Shown: positions 7,697-15,408 of the stretch, piece by piece
Layout: every line of letters begins with the position of its first letter
Position numbering within the stretch: position 1 is the first letter of the stretch
Source of the DNA: Chloroflexota bacterium
Lineage (GTDB): Bacteria; Chloroflexota; Dehalococcoidia; Lucifugimonadales; UBA3495
Direction: 5' to 3'
NCBI GenBank assembly: GCA_028875055.1
Contig: JAPPGG010000055.1
Span: 1-51,965 of the forward strand
Length of the DNA stretch: 51,965 nucleotides
Notes under the pieces: generated by a model
What the model saw: only the letters and a program-made list of their open reading frames with translations
The model's database searches: none
What the model was told of the DNA's origin: nothing
Translations under genes and position numbers: made by a program

Positions 7697-8647
7697 ATGC
7701 CCGTAACCTTCGGATGCTCCCTTCCCAGCCGCGGCCCCATGGCCAGCCCCCAGGCCCTGCGCTCCCTGGCCCAGCGGGCCGAGGAGCTGGGGTTCGACTC
7801 CGCCTGGGTCAGCGACCATATCATCCTGCCCCGCCAGGTGGACTCCTTCTACCCCTACTCCCCTGACGGTGTGCCGGTGTTCAGCCCCGACCAGCCCTAC
7901 TACGACCCCCTGTCCACCCTCAACTTCCTGGCCGGCTGTACCCAGCGCCTGCGCCTGGGCACCCATGTATTGATAATCCCCTACCGCAACCCCGTCCTGA
8001 CCGCCAAAATGATCGCCACCCTGGACACCCTCTCCGAGGGGCGGGTGACCCTGGGCATTGGCGTGGGCTGGATGGAGGAGGAGTTCAAAGCCCTGGGCCT
8101 GGACACCTTCGCCGACCGGGGCGAGGTAACCAACGAGTACCTGCGTCTCTTCAAGGAACTGTGGACCAAAGAGGACGCGGAGTTCAACGGCCGTTTCGTT
8201 CAGACTTCCGGCGCCGGGTTCCTGCCCAAGCCGGTGCAGCAGCCCCATCCGCCCATCTGGATTGGCGGCCACACCGCGCCGGCCCTGCGCCGCGCCGCCG
8301 AACTGGGCGACGGGTGGATGCCCATCGGCCTCCGACCCCCGGCCATCCTGGAGCCGGAAGAACTGGCCGGCAAGCTTGCCCAGCTGCGCCGCCTGACGGT
8401 GCGGGCCGGCAGGCCCGAGGACGCCGTCACCCCCTGCTTCAGCACCGACATAGTGTTCAACCGCACGGCCGGACCGGAGCGGCGGATGATGCACGGCATT
8501 GCGGAACAGATAGCCGCCGACCTGCGCCAGTACCAGGACCTGGGAGTTCAGAACTTCATCCTGGGCTTCCCCGCCGACAGCGTCGAGGGTCAGCGGGAGG
8601 CCATGGAGCAGTTCTCCCGAGAGGTAATGCCCCTGATACCCGGCTAG
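7697..8647 (+). CDS. LLM-class F420-dependent oxidoreductase, Rv2161c type
   Basis: This 316-residue TIM-barrel protein belongs to the luciferase-like monooxygenase family. It opens with VTFGCSLPSRGP, has FDSAWVSDHIILP near 40-50, LRLGTHVLIIPYRNPVLTAK near 100, then GRVTLGIGVGWMEEEF and QQPHPPIWIGG. This is the TIGR03619/Rv2161c pattern, usually F420-dependent in actinobacteria. Substrate cannot be read from sequence, and FMN use is possible. ATG 7697 has GAGGTG just upstream; an ATG 30 bases earlier lacks support. It is the first of three diverged members in the window. Confidence 0.85.
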   Translation: MPVTFGCSLPSRGPMASPQALRSLAQRAEELGFDSAWVSDHIILPRQVDSFYPYSPDGVPVFSPDQPYYDPLSTLNFLAGCTQRLRLGTHVLIIPYRNPVLTAKMIATLDTLSEGRVTLGIGVGWMEEEFKALGLDTFADRGEVTNEYLRLFKELWTKEDAEFNGRFVQTSGAGFLPKPVQQPHPPIWIGGHTAPALRRAAELGDGWMPIGLRPPAILEPEELAGKLAQLRRLTVRAGRPEDAVTPCFSTDIVFNRTAGPERRMMHGIAEQIAADLRQYQDLGVQNFILGFPADSVEGQREAMEQFSREVMPLIPG

Positions 8648-8885
8648 CCTCCTCGCTTCAACCCGTGCCTGGAGAAGACTACCCAGCAGGCAGGGGCGGG
8701 ATTGAACCCCACCCCTGCCGTAAGTCCTTTCAAGACCCTATCCACCTCGACCCGGGAAGGTCAGGACGGGGATAACGCCCCTCCGGAAGGCGCCTCCATA
8801 CCCAATTGCCGCCCTGGCGATGAATCCTGGAGCCAATTCATAAATTCCTTCGTGTACCTTCGTGCCCTTCGTGGACAGTGGCTCC

Positions 8886-9749
8886 TCAGTCCGCGCTGTA
8901 CTTTCGTTCCAGTTCGTAAACCTCGTCCAGCCCCAGCAGGTTGGCGACGTCCCAGCGGGACCCGAAGCGCGCGGCGTCCACCCGGCCCGTCTCCTTCAGT
9001 TCCTCGAAGGCCGCCATCAGCTGCTTGTAAATCAGCCAGATGGTGCTGCCGCAGATCATCACCTTGTAGCCCATGGCCTCCACGTCTTTGGTGTTGGCCA
9101 GGTCTCCGTTGTACAGGCGAGGCATGTCGGGCAGGTCCCGGGCGTAAAGCTCCAGGTCCTCCACCGACTTGATACCGTCCACGAACACCATGTCCGCGCC
9201 GGCGTCCCGGTAGGCCTTGCAGCGGCGGACGGTGTCTTCCCACCCCGTAACCGCATAGGCGTCGCAGCGGGCGATGATGACGAAATCCGGGTCCCGGCGG
9301 GCATCCAGGGCCGCGCGGATCTTCTGGACGTGCTCCTCCATGGGCACCACCTGCTTGCCCTCAAAGAAACCGCACTTCTTGGGAAACACCTGGTCCTCAA
9401 TGTGGATTCCGGCCACGCCGGCGGCTTCGTACTCCCGCACCGTCCGCTGGGTGGTCAGGGCATTTCCGTAGCCGGTATCCGCGTCGCAGATGACCGGAAT
9501 ATTCACGGCGTTGGCAATGTACTTCGCGTTGGTGACCATCTCCGTCATGGTCAGCATCCCCACGTCGGGAAACCCCTTCTCCGCCGAGGTGCCCGCGCCG
9601 GTCATATAGACGGCGTCGAACCCCACCGACTCGGCAATGCGGGCGTGCAGGGCATTCAGGATAAATGGAGCAACAATAAGCCCGTCGGCGGCCAGCAACT
9701 CCCGCAAACGGGTGGTTGGCCTGGTTTCGGTCTTCGCGGTAATGGTCAT
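8886..9749 (-). CDS. Isocitrate lyase/PEP mutase family protein
   Basis: This 287-residue alpha/beta-barrel enzyme is of the PEP mutase / methylisocitrate lyase / oxaloacetate decarboxylase group. It has the Mg-binding CDADTGYGN block (88-96), GIHIEDQ (115-120), the active-site loop KKCGF (124-128) and IARCDA. Methylisocitrate lyases have KKCGH, and here His is replaced by Phe, so a C-C or P-C bond reaction on another 2-oxoacid or enolate is more likely than isocitrate cleavage. ATG 9749 has GGAGGAGG nine bases upstream, better than the ATG six codons earlier. Confidence 0.85.
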   Translation of the reverse strand: MTITAKTETRPTTRLRELLAADGLIVAPFILNALHARIAESVGFDAVYMTGAGTSAEKGFPDVGMLTMTEMVTNAKYIANAVNIPVICDADTGYGNALTTQRTVREYEAAGVAGIHIEDQVFPKKCGFFEGKQVVPMEEHVQKIRAALDARRDPDFVIIARCDAYAVTGWEDTVRRCKAYRDAGADMVFVDGIKSVEDLELYARDLPDMPRLYNGDLANTKDVEAMGYKVMICGSTIWLIYKQLMAAFEELKETGRVDAARFGSRWDVANLLGLDEVYELERKYSAD

Positions 9750-10037
9750 CGGTAATTCCTCCTCCACAGTTCAATGCTAAGAAACTGTCTGAAAACTGGT
9801 TAGCTACGGAACAGCGCGTTTTCCTGGTGTCTGTTCTCATCCACCCCGCCGGTACGGTTGCCTTGAAATGGTGGGCTGTGGATTGGCCGTCATTCGCCGG
9901 AAAGCCTGGGGATGGCTGGCGGGGTCATCTATCGACTTTGAACTCTTGCGGCCGGACAACCCGTACAGCGAAGGCGGAGAGCTTGACCTGCGTTGGGCGG
10001 GCGTCAGTTGCCGCCACCGGCCCTCAACTCGAAACTT

Positions 10038-10667
10038 CTAGCTTAACTCGTAAGAGTTGCAGATCCGCCACGTCAGGTCCGAGGCCCAGCTTCCCGCGCT
10101 CCATTCCTCATCCGCGGCAGCCGACTCATACCGGAACAGCGTCAGCTCGGCGACGGCGACCTGCCCGGGCAGGTCAAGTCCGTTCACCACCCCTTCCGCA
10201 AAACGCGCCGCGCTCTGGAATACGTCAGATGGCAATCCGGAGTGCTGCAAAAGGGCAAAGCGAAGGCCGGGGGCTTCTCCTCCTACCATCAGGTTAAGGT
10301 GACTCAGGGCCTCGGCGATGTCCGCCCGCAGCATACCCACGGGCCCGCCTTCCGAAGCCGGCCCGTTTCCATCCGCAAATGCCAGGTAAACGCTTCCCTT
10401 GTCTTCAGTCTCGGACACCTTGCCCTGCCGGGTCAAAAAAGCTTCCTGGCCTTCCCCCCGAAACTCATCGGCTATCTTCCCCAGAATCACGCCCAGCGAC
10501 GGCGCCTCCTGTTCCGGACAGTCGAAGTAATCGGTCAGTGGAACGTGGACCGAGTGCATTTCCGCAGCCCAGCACCCGTACTGGCTGCAGATTACCTGGC
10601 GTGCCCGGTGCAGCCCTGCGGTAAACGCAGGTTCCAGGATGAGGGAAATACCGTACCTGACTGACAA
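10038..10667 (-). CDS. 2H phosphoesterase-like protein (2'-5' RNA ligase superfamily), tentative
   Basis: This 209-residue protein starts RYGISLILEPAFTAGLH and ends with VAELTLFRYES, the opening and closing strands typical of 2'-5' RNA ligase-like proteins. Possible active-site motifs are HVPLT near 50 and QHSGL in the second half, but neither is a clean H-x-T, so activity may be changed or lost. TTG 10667 has GGAGGAA just upstream and is preferred to the TTG four codons earlier. It lies downstream of acs on the same strand with a 107-base gap. Confidence 0.45.
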   Translation of the reverse strand: MSVRYGISLILEPAFTAGLHRARQVICSQYGCWAAEMHSVHVPLTDYFDCPEQEAPSLGVILGKIADEFRGEGQEAFLTRQGKVSETEDKGSVYLAFADGNGPASEGGPVGMLRADIAEALSHLNLMVGGEAPGLRFALLQHSGLPSDVFQSAARFAEGVVNGLDLPGQVAVAELTLFRYESAAADEEWSAGSWASDLTWRICNSYELS

Positions 10668-10774
10668 GGGTTCCTCCAATTAGGGTGACTCGATTCCGGG
10701 TTCTTGCCGAGCGTGGGCGGACGAATAGTCAGCCCGACGCAGGGGCCGACCCGGGTGTTTGCCCCCTCCCGGTC

Positions 10775-12679
10775 CTACTCCTCCAGCGTCGTAATATCGC
10801 CCGGGTCCAGGCCCAGTTCATTAGCCTTCAGCAGGCGGCGCATTATCTTGCCCGAGCGGGTCTTGGGCAGGGTTGGGGTGAACTCGATCTCGGCCGGTAC
10901 AGCGATGGGCCCCAGGACGCCGCGAACGTGGTTCCGAAGGGTGTCAATCATCAGGTCCGAAGGATCATTGCCCACCCGCAGGGTCACGAAGCCCTTGATT
11001 ACCTCGCCCCGCAATTCGTCGGGCTTGCCGATTACCGCTGCCTCAGCAACCGAGGGATGGGACACCAGGGCGCTCTCCACCTCTGCCGAGCCGATGCGGT
11101 GTCCGGCCACGTTCAGCACGTCGTCAGCGCGACCGACGACCATGTAATAGCCGTCCTCGTCCCGCAGGGCCACGTCGCCCGAAGAATATACCCCGGGTAT
11201 CTGGTTCCAGGTGCTGGCATACCGTTCGGGATCGCCCCATACCGTGCGGGAGAAATGGGGGAAGGGCCGCTTGATAACCAGGAAACCGCCCTTGTCCGGT
11301 TCTTCGATGGGCTGTCCCTCGCGGTCAACAATGTCCATCAACGCCCCGGGCAGGGGCCGCCCCACGCGGCCGGGGCGGGTCTCCATCGTGGCCATCGTGC
11401 CCAGGCACGGCCCGCCCGTCTCCGTCTGCCACCAGTTGTCCACAATGTGCGCCCACTCGCCGCTGCCGCAGATGTGCTCGTAGGCCCAGCGCAGGGCCTC
11501 GGGATTCAGCGGCTCGCCGGCGCAGGTCAGGAACCGCAGCGACCGCAGGTTGTACTGCCTGGCCGACTCTTCCCCGTAGCGCATCAGCATCCGCACCGCC
11601 GTGGGCGCCGTGAATATGACGTTGACTCCATACTTCTCGATAATTTCGTAGAAGATGGCGTTGTGGGGGTAGTCGGGCGCTCCCTCGCGAAAAACTGTGG
11701 TTGCTCCGGCCACCAGGGGCGCATAGACGATATAACTGTGTCCCACCACCCAGCCGATGTCCGACATGCACCAGAAGACGTCGTTGTCCTTGACGTCCCA
11801 GAAGTTCTTGAAGTGGTAGTGGGTACCCACCATGTAGCCGCCGTGGACGTGGACGACGCCCTTGGGTTTGCCGGTGGTGCCGCTGGTGTAGAGGATGTAC
11901 AGGGGGTCTTCCGCGTCCATCACCTCGGCTTCGCACTCGATGGACTGGCTGGCCAGCAGTTCTTCGAAGTCCACCTGCCCGTCCTTCAGGTCCTCCCGGG
12001 CCATCTCCCGCCGCCACACCAGCACCGAGGTCAGCGAGTCGCAGCCTTCCGCCGCCTCGTTGGCGATGCCGATGAGGTCCACCTTGTTGCCGCGCCGGTA
12101 GCCCACGTCGCCGGTAATCAGCAGCTTGGCCGAAGCGTCCTGGATGCGGTCGCGCAGCGAACCCACGCTGAAACCGGCATAGACCACGCTGTGGATGGCG
12201 CCGATACGGGCGCAGGCCAGCATGGTTATGGCCCCCTCGGGAGTGAGCGGCATGTAGATGACCACGCGGTCTCCCTTGCCCACACCCAGGGACTTGAGCC
12301 CATTGGCGCAGCGGTTGACCTGCTGGGCCAGGCGGGCGTAGGTATAGACTTGCTCCGTACCGTCCTCTCCCAGCCAGATAAGGGCGGCCTTGTTGCGCCG
12401 CTCGGTGGTCAGATGGACGTCCAGGGCGTTGTAGCAGATATTGGTCTGTCCGCCCACGAACCAGCGGAAGTTAGGGTACTCCCACTGGAAAACCTCGTCC
12501 CAGCGGCGGAACCAGTGCAGCCCCTCGGCGGCCTCGGCCCAAAACCCCTCCGGGTCCTCAATGGAACGGGCATACACCCCATCGTAGTCCTGCAGCGCCG
12601 CCTGCGCCGAAACGTGGGGCGGAGCCGGAATCTGCCCGGACTCGCGGAGAAGGTTGTCAATCTGGCCTTGCTGAACCAT
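10775..12679 (-). CDS. acs: Acetyl-CoA synthetase (AMP-forming)
   Basis: The enzyme activates acetate to acetyl-CoA through acetyl-AMP. The 634-residue sequence has the N-terminal ACS domain (VYARSIEDPEGFWAE), the P-loop-like YTSGTTGKPKG (264-274), DNWWQTETGG, the hinge GRADDVLNVAGHRIG and the C-terminal PKTRSGK (605-611), whose Lys is the catalytic residue and known acetylation site. ATG 12679 has AAGGAGC upstream, and the extra 24 residues in front have no support. Length and motifs are fully typical. A hicBA module lies just upstream on the same strand. Confidence 0.93.
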   Translation of the reverse strand: MVQQGQIDNLLRESGQIPAPPHVSAQAALQDYDGVYARSIEDPEGFWAEAAEGLHWFRRWDEVFQWEYPNFRWFVGGQTNICYNALDVHLTTERRNKAALIWLGEDGTEQVYTYARLAQQVNRCANGLKSLGVGKGDRVVIYMPLTPEGAITMLACARIGAIHSVVYAGFSVGSLRDRIQDASAKLLITGDVGYRRGNKVDLIGIANEAAEGCDSLTSVLVWRREMAREDLKDGQVDFEELLASQSIECEAEVMDAEDPLYILYTSGTTGKPKGVVHVHGGYMVGTHYHFKNFWDVKDNDVFWCMSDIGWVVGHSYIVYAPLVAGATTVFREGAPDYPHNAIFYEIIEKYGVNVIFTAPTAVRMLMRYGEESARQYNLRSLRFLTCAGEPLNPEALRWAYEHICGSGEWAHIVDNWWQTETGGPCLGTMATMETRPGRVGRPLPGALMDIVDREGQPIEEPDKGGFLVIKRPFPHFSRTVWGDPERYASTWNQIPGVYSSGDVALRDEDGYYMVVGRADDVLNVAGHRIGSAEVESALVSHPSVAEAAVIGKPDELRGEVIKGFVTLRVGNDPSDLMIDTLRNHVRGVLGPIAVPAEIEFTPTLPKTRSGKIMRRLLKANELGLDPGDITTLEE

Positions 12680-12744
12680 GGTGAAGCTCCTTTTGGGGAA
12701 AAGTTGCGTAGTGTGCAGGTCTTGTTCGATTTCAGCAGTTTCTT

Positions 12745-12942
12745 CTAGCATTGACGACCAATCTCCGGAATGGAGAGTGATCGACAGATTTTTCGGGCTA
12801 GCGTGTCCTTGATCTCGGTATGCCTGGGAATGGTTTCAGTCTCACCGTTGGAGGGATTGGTCCAAATCGAATGCCGGTGACCTTCACGTTTCAGGCGGCA
12901 GCCGTATCTCACGAGATGCCGAAGCAAATCGTTGCGCTTCAT
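12745..12942 (-). CDS. hicA: HicA-type mRNA interferase toxin
   Basis: This 65-residue double-stranded-RNA-binding-like fold protein begins MKRNDLLRHLVRYGCRL and carries the catalytic His region REGHRHSIWTNP, then IPRHTEIKDTLARKICRSLSI. HicA cleaves mRNA when not bound by HicB. It overlaps the upstream hicB stop by four bases, so antitoxin comes first in this module, the reverse of the classical hicA-hicB order. Confidence 0.85.
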   Translation of the reverse strand: MKRNDLLRHLVRYGCRLKREGHRHSIWTNPSNGETETIPRHTEIKDTLARKICRSLSIPEIGRQC

Positions 12943-13187
12943 AGAATGGTGTATTCACCTTCTGGCAGGGCGTCGGGAAGAACCAGGGTTTCCGGTTTGA
13001 CGCCATAGGGAATACTTCGCATGCCATCTTCCCGGCGGTCCTTGAGAATCAAGGCAATAGCGCAAGCCAGATCGGAGCGACATTCTGACTTGGTTCTGCC
13101 CTGCCCATTGGCACCGGGGATTTCAAGGCAGTAGCCGATGTACCAGTCGTCGGCCTTTTCGTAGATTACAGTAAATTCGTTGCGCAT
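12939..13187 (-). CDS. hicB: HicB-type antitoxin
   Basis: This 82-residue protein has the HicB partial RNase H-like fold: FTVIYEKADDWYIGYCLEIPGANGQG with the expected CLEIPG motif, then TKSECRSDLACAIALIL. It lacks a C-terminal DNA-binding domain, so autoregulation would need another factor. GGGGTG precedes the ATG. The four-base overlap with hicA indicates coupled translation. Confidence 0.85.
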   Translation of the reverse strand: MRNEFTVIYEKADDWYIGYCLEIPGANGQGRTKSECRSDLACAIALILKDRREDGMRSIPYGVKPETLVLPDALPEGEYTIL

Positions 13188-13501
13188 CGTCGCACCCCTG
13201 CTACTCCCAAGTCTTCCCTATTCTAACCCTGCCTCACAGGTGGGACAATGTTTGGATGACAGTTAAAGCCATATGTGGCATTCTATGTTAACGAATTGCG
13301 CCACGCCTTGGTTGAGAAATATTCCAATAATGGGCGCAAGACGACGGGAGCGTAACCATGCCGTTAGATAACCTGGTCAAGGTAATCGAAAAGCTGCTGC
13401 GGTTCAGCTAGATTTCGGCTGGTATGGGCGTTGCCCATGCTATAGTAATTCAGGAAATCTGCTGCTCTTTCAGAATTATGGGCAAGGTCACGGAGGCTGT
13501 C
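13188..13501. other. Interval between two HicAB-type modules
   Basis: These 314 bases hold divergent upstream regions of the two modules. A stretch around 13275-13345 translates without a start (VNELRHALVEKYSNNGRKT then stop) and may be a gene remnant. A 17-codon ATG frame at about 13359-13412 has no recognisable product. No firm regulatory motif is seen. Confidence 0.35.
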
Positions 13502-13819
13502 ATGCGCGACTCTGTCGCCGTAATCCACCGCAACAACCAGGGCTCCCCTGACTACATTATTGTTGTGACCTTTGAGTTCACCCAGGAGGAAGGACAATGG
13601 GTCGGCCTTTGCCTGGAACTGGGAACTTCTGCCTTTGCCCGCTCCCTTGAACAAACCCGCCTTGAATTACAGGAAGCTGTGGAGCTCCAGTTGAACGAAA
13701 TGGAAGGACTGACTGACATTTCTGGTTATCTTCTTGAAAACCACGTTCGCGTAATTCCCATTGAAGCGTCAAACCCGTCCACACCCGTCGGATTCGCCTT
13801 TGCCGGAGACCGGCAGTAA
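13502..13819 (+). CDS. HicB-like antitoxin, second module
   Basis: This 105-residue protein has YIIVVTFEFTQEEGQWVGLCLELGTSAF followed by a helix LEQTRLELQEAVELQLNEMEG, the HicB-like arrangement of a strand pair, a CLELGT motif and the long helix. The ATG at 13502 was chosen as the closest to the conserved core. It lies five bases before a HicA-like gene, so the pair forms a second antitoxin-first module, divergent from the first. Confidence 0.65.
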   Translation: MRDSVAVIHRNNQGSPDYIIVVTFEFTQEEGQWVGLCLELGTSAFARSLEQTRLELQEAVELQLNEMEGLTDISGYLLENHVRVIPIEASNPSTPVGFAFAGDRQ

Positions 13820-13824
13820 GTCGT

Positions 13825-14043
13825 TTGAATATCTCCGGCCGCGAATTAATGCGTCTCCTGGAACTGGAGAGCTGGGCACAGGGAGGTCGGCGCAACCACG
13901 GCGTTTTCTACTCCCGCACCTTTCCCGGCGAACGATTCCCGCGCTCTACAGTAATCCCCGACAAGTCCGACCCCTTGCCGCCAACTACATTAGGCGCCAT
14001 CCTTAGCGTCAAACAGACCGGCCTTGGGCGTACAGGCCTGTAA
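13825..14043 (+). CDS. HicA-like toxin, second module
   Basis: This 72-residue protein starts at TTG and reads SGRELMRLLE, then RRNHGVFYSR with the probable catalytic His, RSTVIPDKSDPLPPTTLGAIL and KQTGLGRTGL. This is the longer HicA variant in which the third strand is followed by an IPDK...LP..TL segment. It lies 5 bases after the HicB-like gene. It is only remotely similar to the 12.8-kb HicA, so the two modules are not a recent duplication. Confidence 0.65.
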   Translation: MNISGRELMRLLELESWAQGGRRNHGVFYSRTFPGERFPRSTVIPDKSDPLPPTTLGAILSVKQTGLGRTGL

Positions 14044-14172
14044 GCCTTGCTCGACAAATACCGCTAAGTCCAACCTGCCGTATTCCTGCGTAGCCTGTTC
14101 GCCCGATACTTTTCCCATTACCGCAATAATATATAATGGCCCAAGCCTGTCCCCAGGAGGCCCGACACCCCC

Positions 14173-15303
14173 ATGAAAGTTTATTACTTCAGCGAATTTC
14201 CCTACCATGAATACCCCGACGAGGAGGGCGAGAAGTATCCCTCCCTGCGATTGACTTTTCCCAATACTTACTTTGAGCCTGACACCGCCACCGACCTGTT
14301 CAAGCGCTACTTTGACGAGTGCATGTACGTGGACGAAATGGGCTACGACGGCATCATGGTCAACGAACACCACAACACCCCCTCGTGCATGAACGCCTCG
14401 TGCAACCTGGCCGCCGCCGTCCTGGCCCGCACCACGCAGCAGGCCAAAATCCTGCTGCTGGGCAACATCCTGCCCATCCACGACAACCCCGTCCGCCTGG
14501 CCGAGGAAATCGCCATGATTGACGTCATCTCCGGGGGTCGCGTCATATCCGGCATGGTACGCGGCACGGGCGTGGAGACCCTGGCCACCAACGGCAACCC
14601 CATGTACAACCGCGAGCGGTTCGAGGAGTGCCACGACCTGGTCATCAAGACCTGGACGGAACCCGGCCCCTTCCGCTGGGAGGGCAAGCACTACAACTTC
14701 CGGGTGGTCAACCCCTGGATGGTCCCCGTCCAGAAGCCCCACCCGCCGGTCTGGGTGCCCGGCACGGCCAGTCCGGAGACGGCCCAGTGGGCGGCATCCC
14801 ATGGCTATACCTACGTGGCCTTCCTGACGCCCCTGGACGTTACCGAGGACCTGTTCCAGATTTACCGGGGCACGGCGGCGGAGGTAGGCTTCGAACCCAC
14901 CCCCGACAACTTCGGGTACCTGCTGTGCTGCTACGTGGCCGATACCCAGGAGGAGGCCGACGAGCAGGCCCGCCACTTCATCTGGCGGATGGGCACCACC
15001 ACCCGGGGCCCTCGCGAGTACATGAACCCGGTGGGCTACCGGTCCCAGCAGGGCGAGCAGGTGGCCGCCCGGCGCGCCATCCGCCCCCTGATCCAGCAGA
15101 GCTACGAGGAACTGAACGAGAACTACCACATCGTGGCCGGCACTCCCGACACGGTGCTGGAGAAGATCCGGTACCTGTACGACCGGCTGGGCATGGAACA
15201 CCTGATCTTCTACGGCCAGGAGTCCAGGATGTCCCACGACGCCACCATGAAGAACATCGGCCTCTTCGGCAAGGAAGTGCTGCCGGAAATCCAGAAGTGG
15301 TAG
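14173..15303 (+). CDS. LLM-class flavin-dependent oxidoreductase
   Basis: This 376-residue luciferase-like protein has FSEFPYHEYPDEE at the start, MGYDGIMVNEHHNTPSCMN near 55-75, ILLLGNILPIHDNPVRLAEE near 95-110, then GGRVISGMVRGTG and QKPHPPVWVPGTASPE. The NEHH motif and lack of an F420-specific start fit FMN-dependent two-component monooxygenases related to bacterial luciferase and LimB. AGGAGG stands 13 bases before the ATG. No reductase partner is adjacent. Substrate unknown. Confidence 0.85.
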   Translation: MKVYYFSEFPYHEYPDEEGEKYPSLRLTFPNTYFEPDTATDLFKRYFDECMYVDEMGYDGIMVNEHHNTPSCMNASCNLAAAVLARTTQQAKILLLGNILPIHDNPVRLAEEIAMIDVISGGRVISGMVRGTGVETLATNGNPMYNRERFEECHDLVIKTWTEPGPFRWEGKHYNFRVVNPWMVPVQKPHPPVWVPGTASPETAQWAASHGYTYVAFLTPLDVTEDLFQIYRGTAAEVGFEPTPDNFGYLLCCYVADTQEEADEQARHFIWRMGTTTRGPREYMNPVGYRSQQGEQVAARRAIRPLIQQSYEELNENYHIVAGTPDTVLEKIRYLYDRLGMEHLIFYGQESRMSHDATMKNIGLFGKEVLPEIQKW

Positions 15304-15334
15304 GGGCCGGCAGGTTCGGCCGCAAATGAATGAA

Positions 15335-15357
15335 GGCCCGGGGATCTTCCCCGGGCC
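15335..15357. terminator. GC-rich hairpin after the LLM gene
   Basis: GGCCCGGGGA and TCCCCGGGCC form a perfect 10-bp stem with a 3-nt loop, 30 bases after the stop codon. A short mixed GATCTGTCTC follows rather than a clean T tract. It lies between convergent genes and could stop transcription from both sides. Confidence 0.5.
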
Positions 15358-15408
15358 GATCTGTCTCAAAGTCTCCGTTCGAGGGCGGGGCCAGGATTCC
15401 CGATACCC

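Noticed and set aside
10685-12748. A 687-codon + strand open frame
   Set aside because: It is the antisense shadow of the acetyl-CoA synthetase gene, which has full motifs on the other strand.
13359-13412. A 17-codon peptide frame between the HicAB modules
   Set aside because: It is too short, without a convincing ribosome site or family.
13364-13654. A 96-codon minus-strand frame
   Set aside because: It is antisense to the second HicB-like gene, and the + strand frame carries the recognisable motifs.
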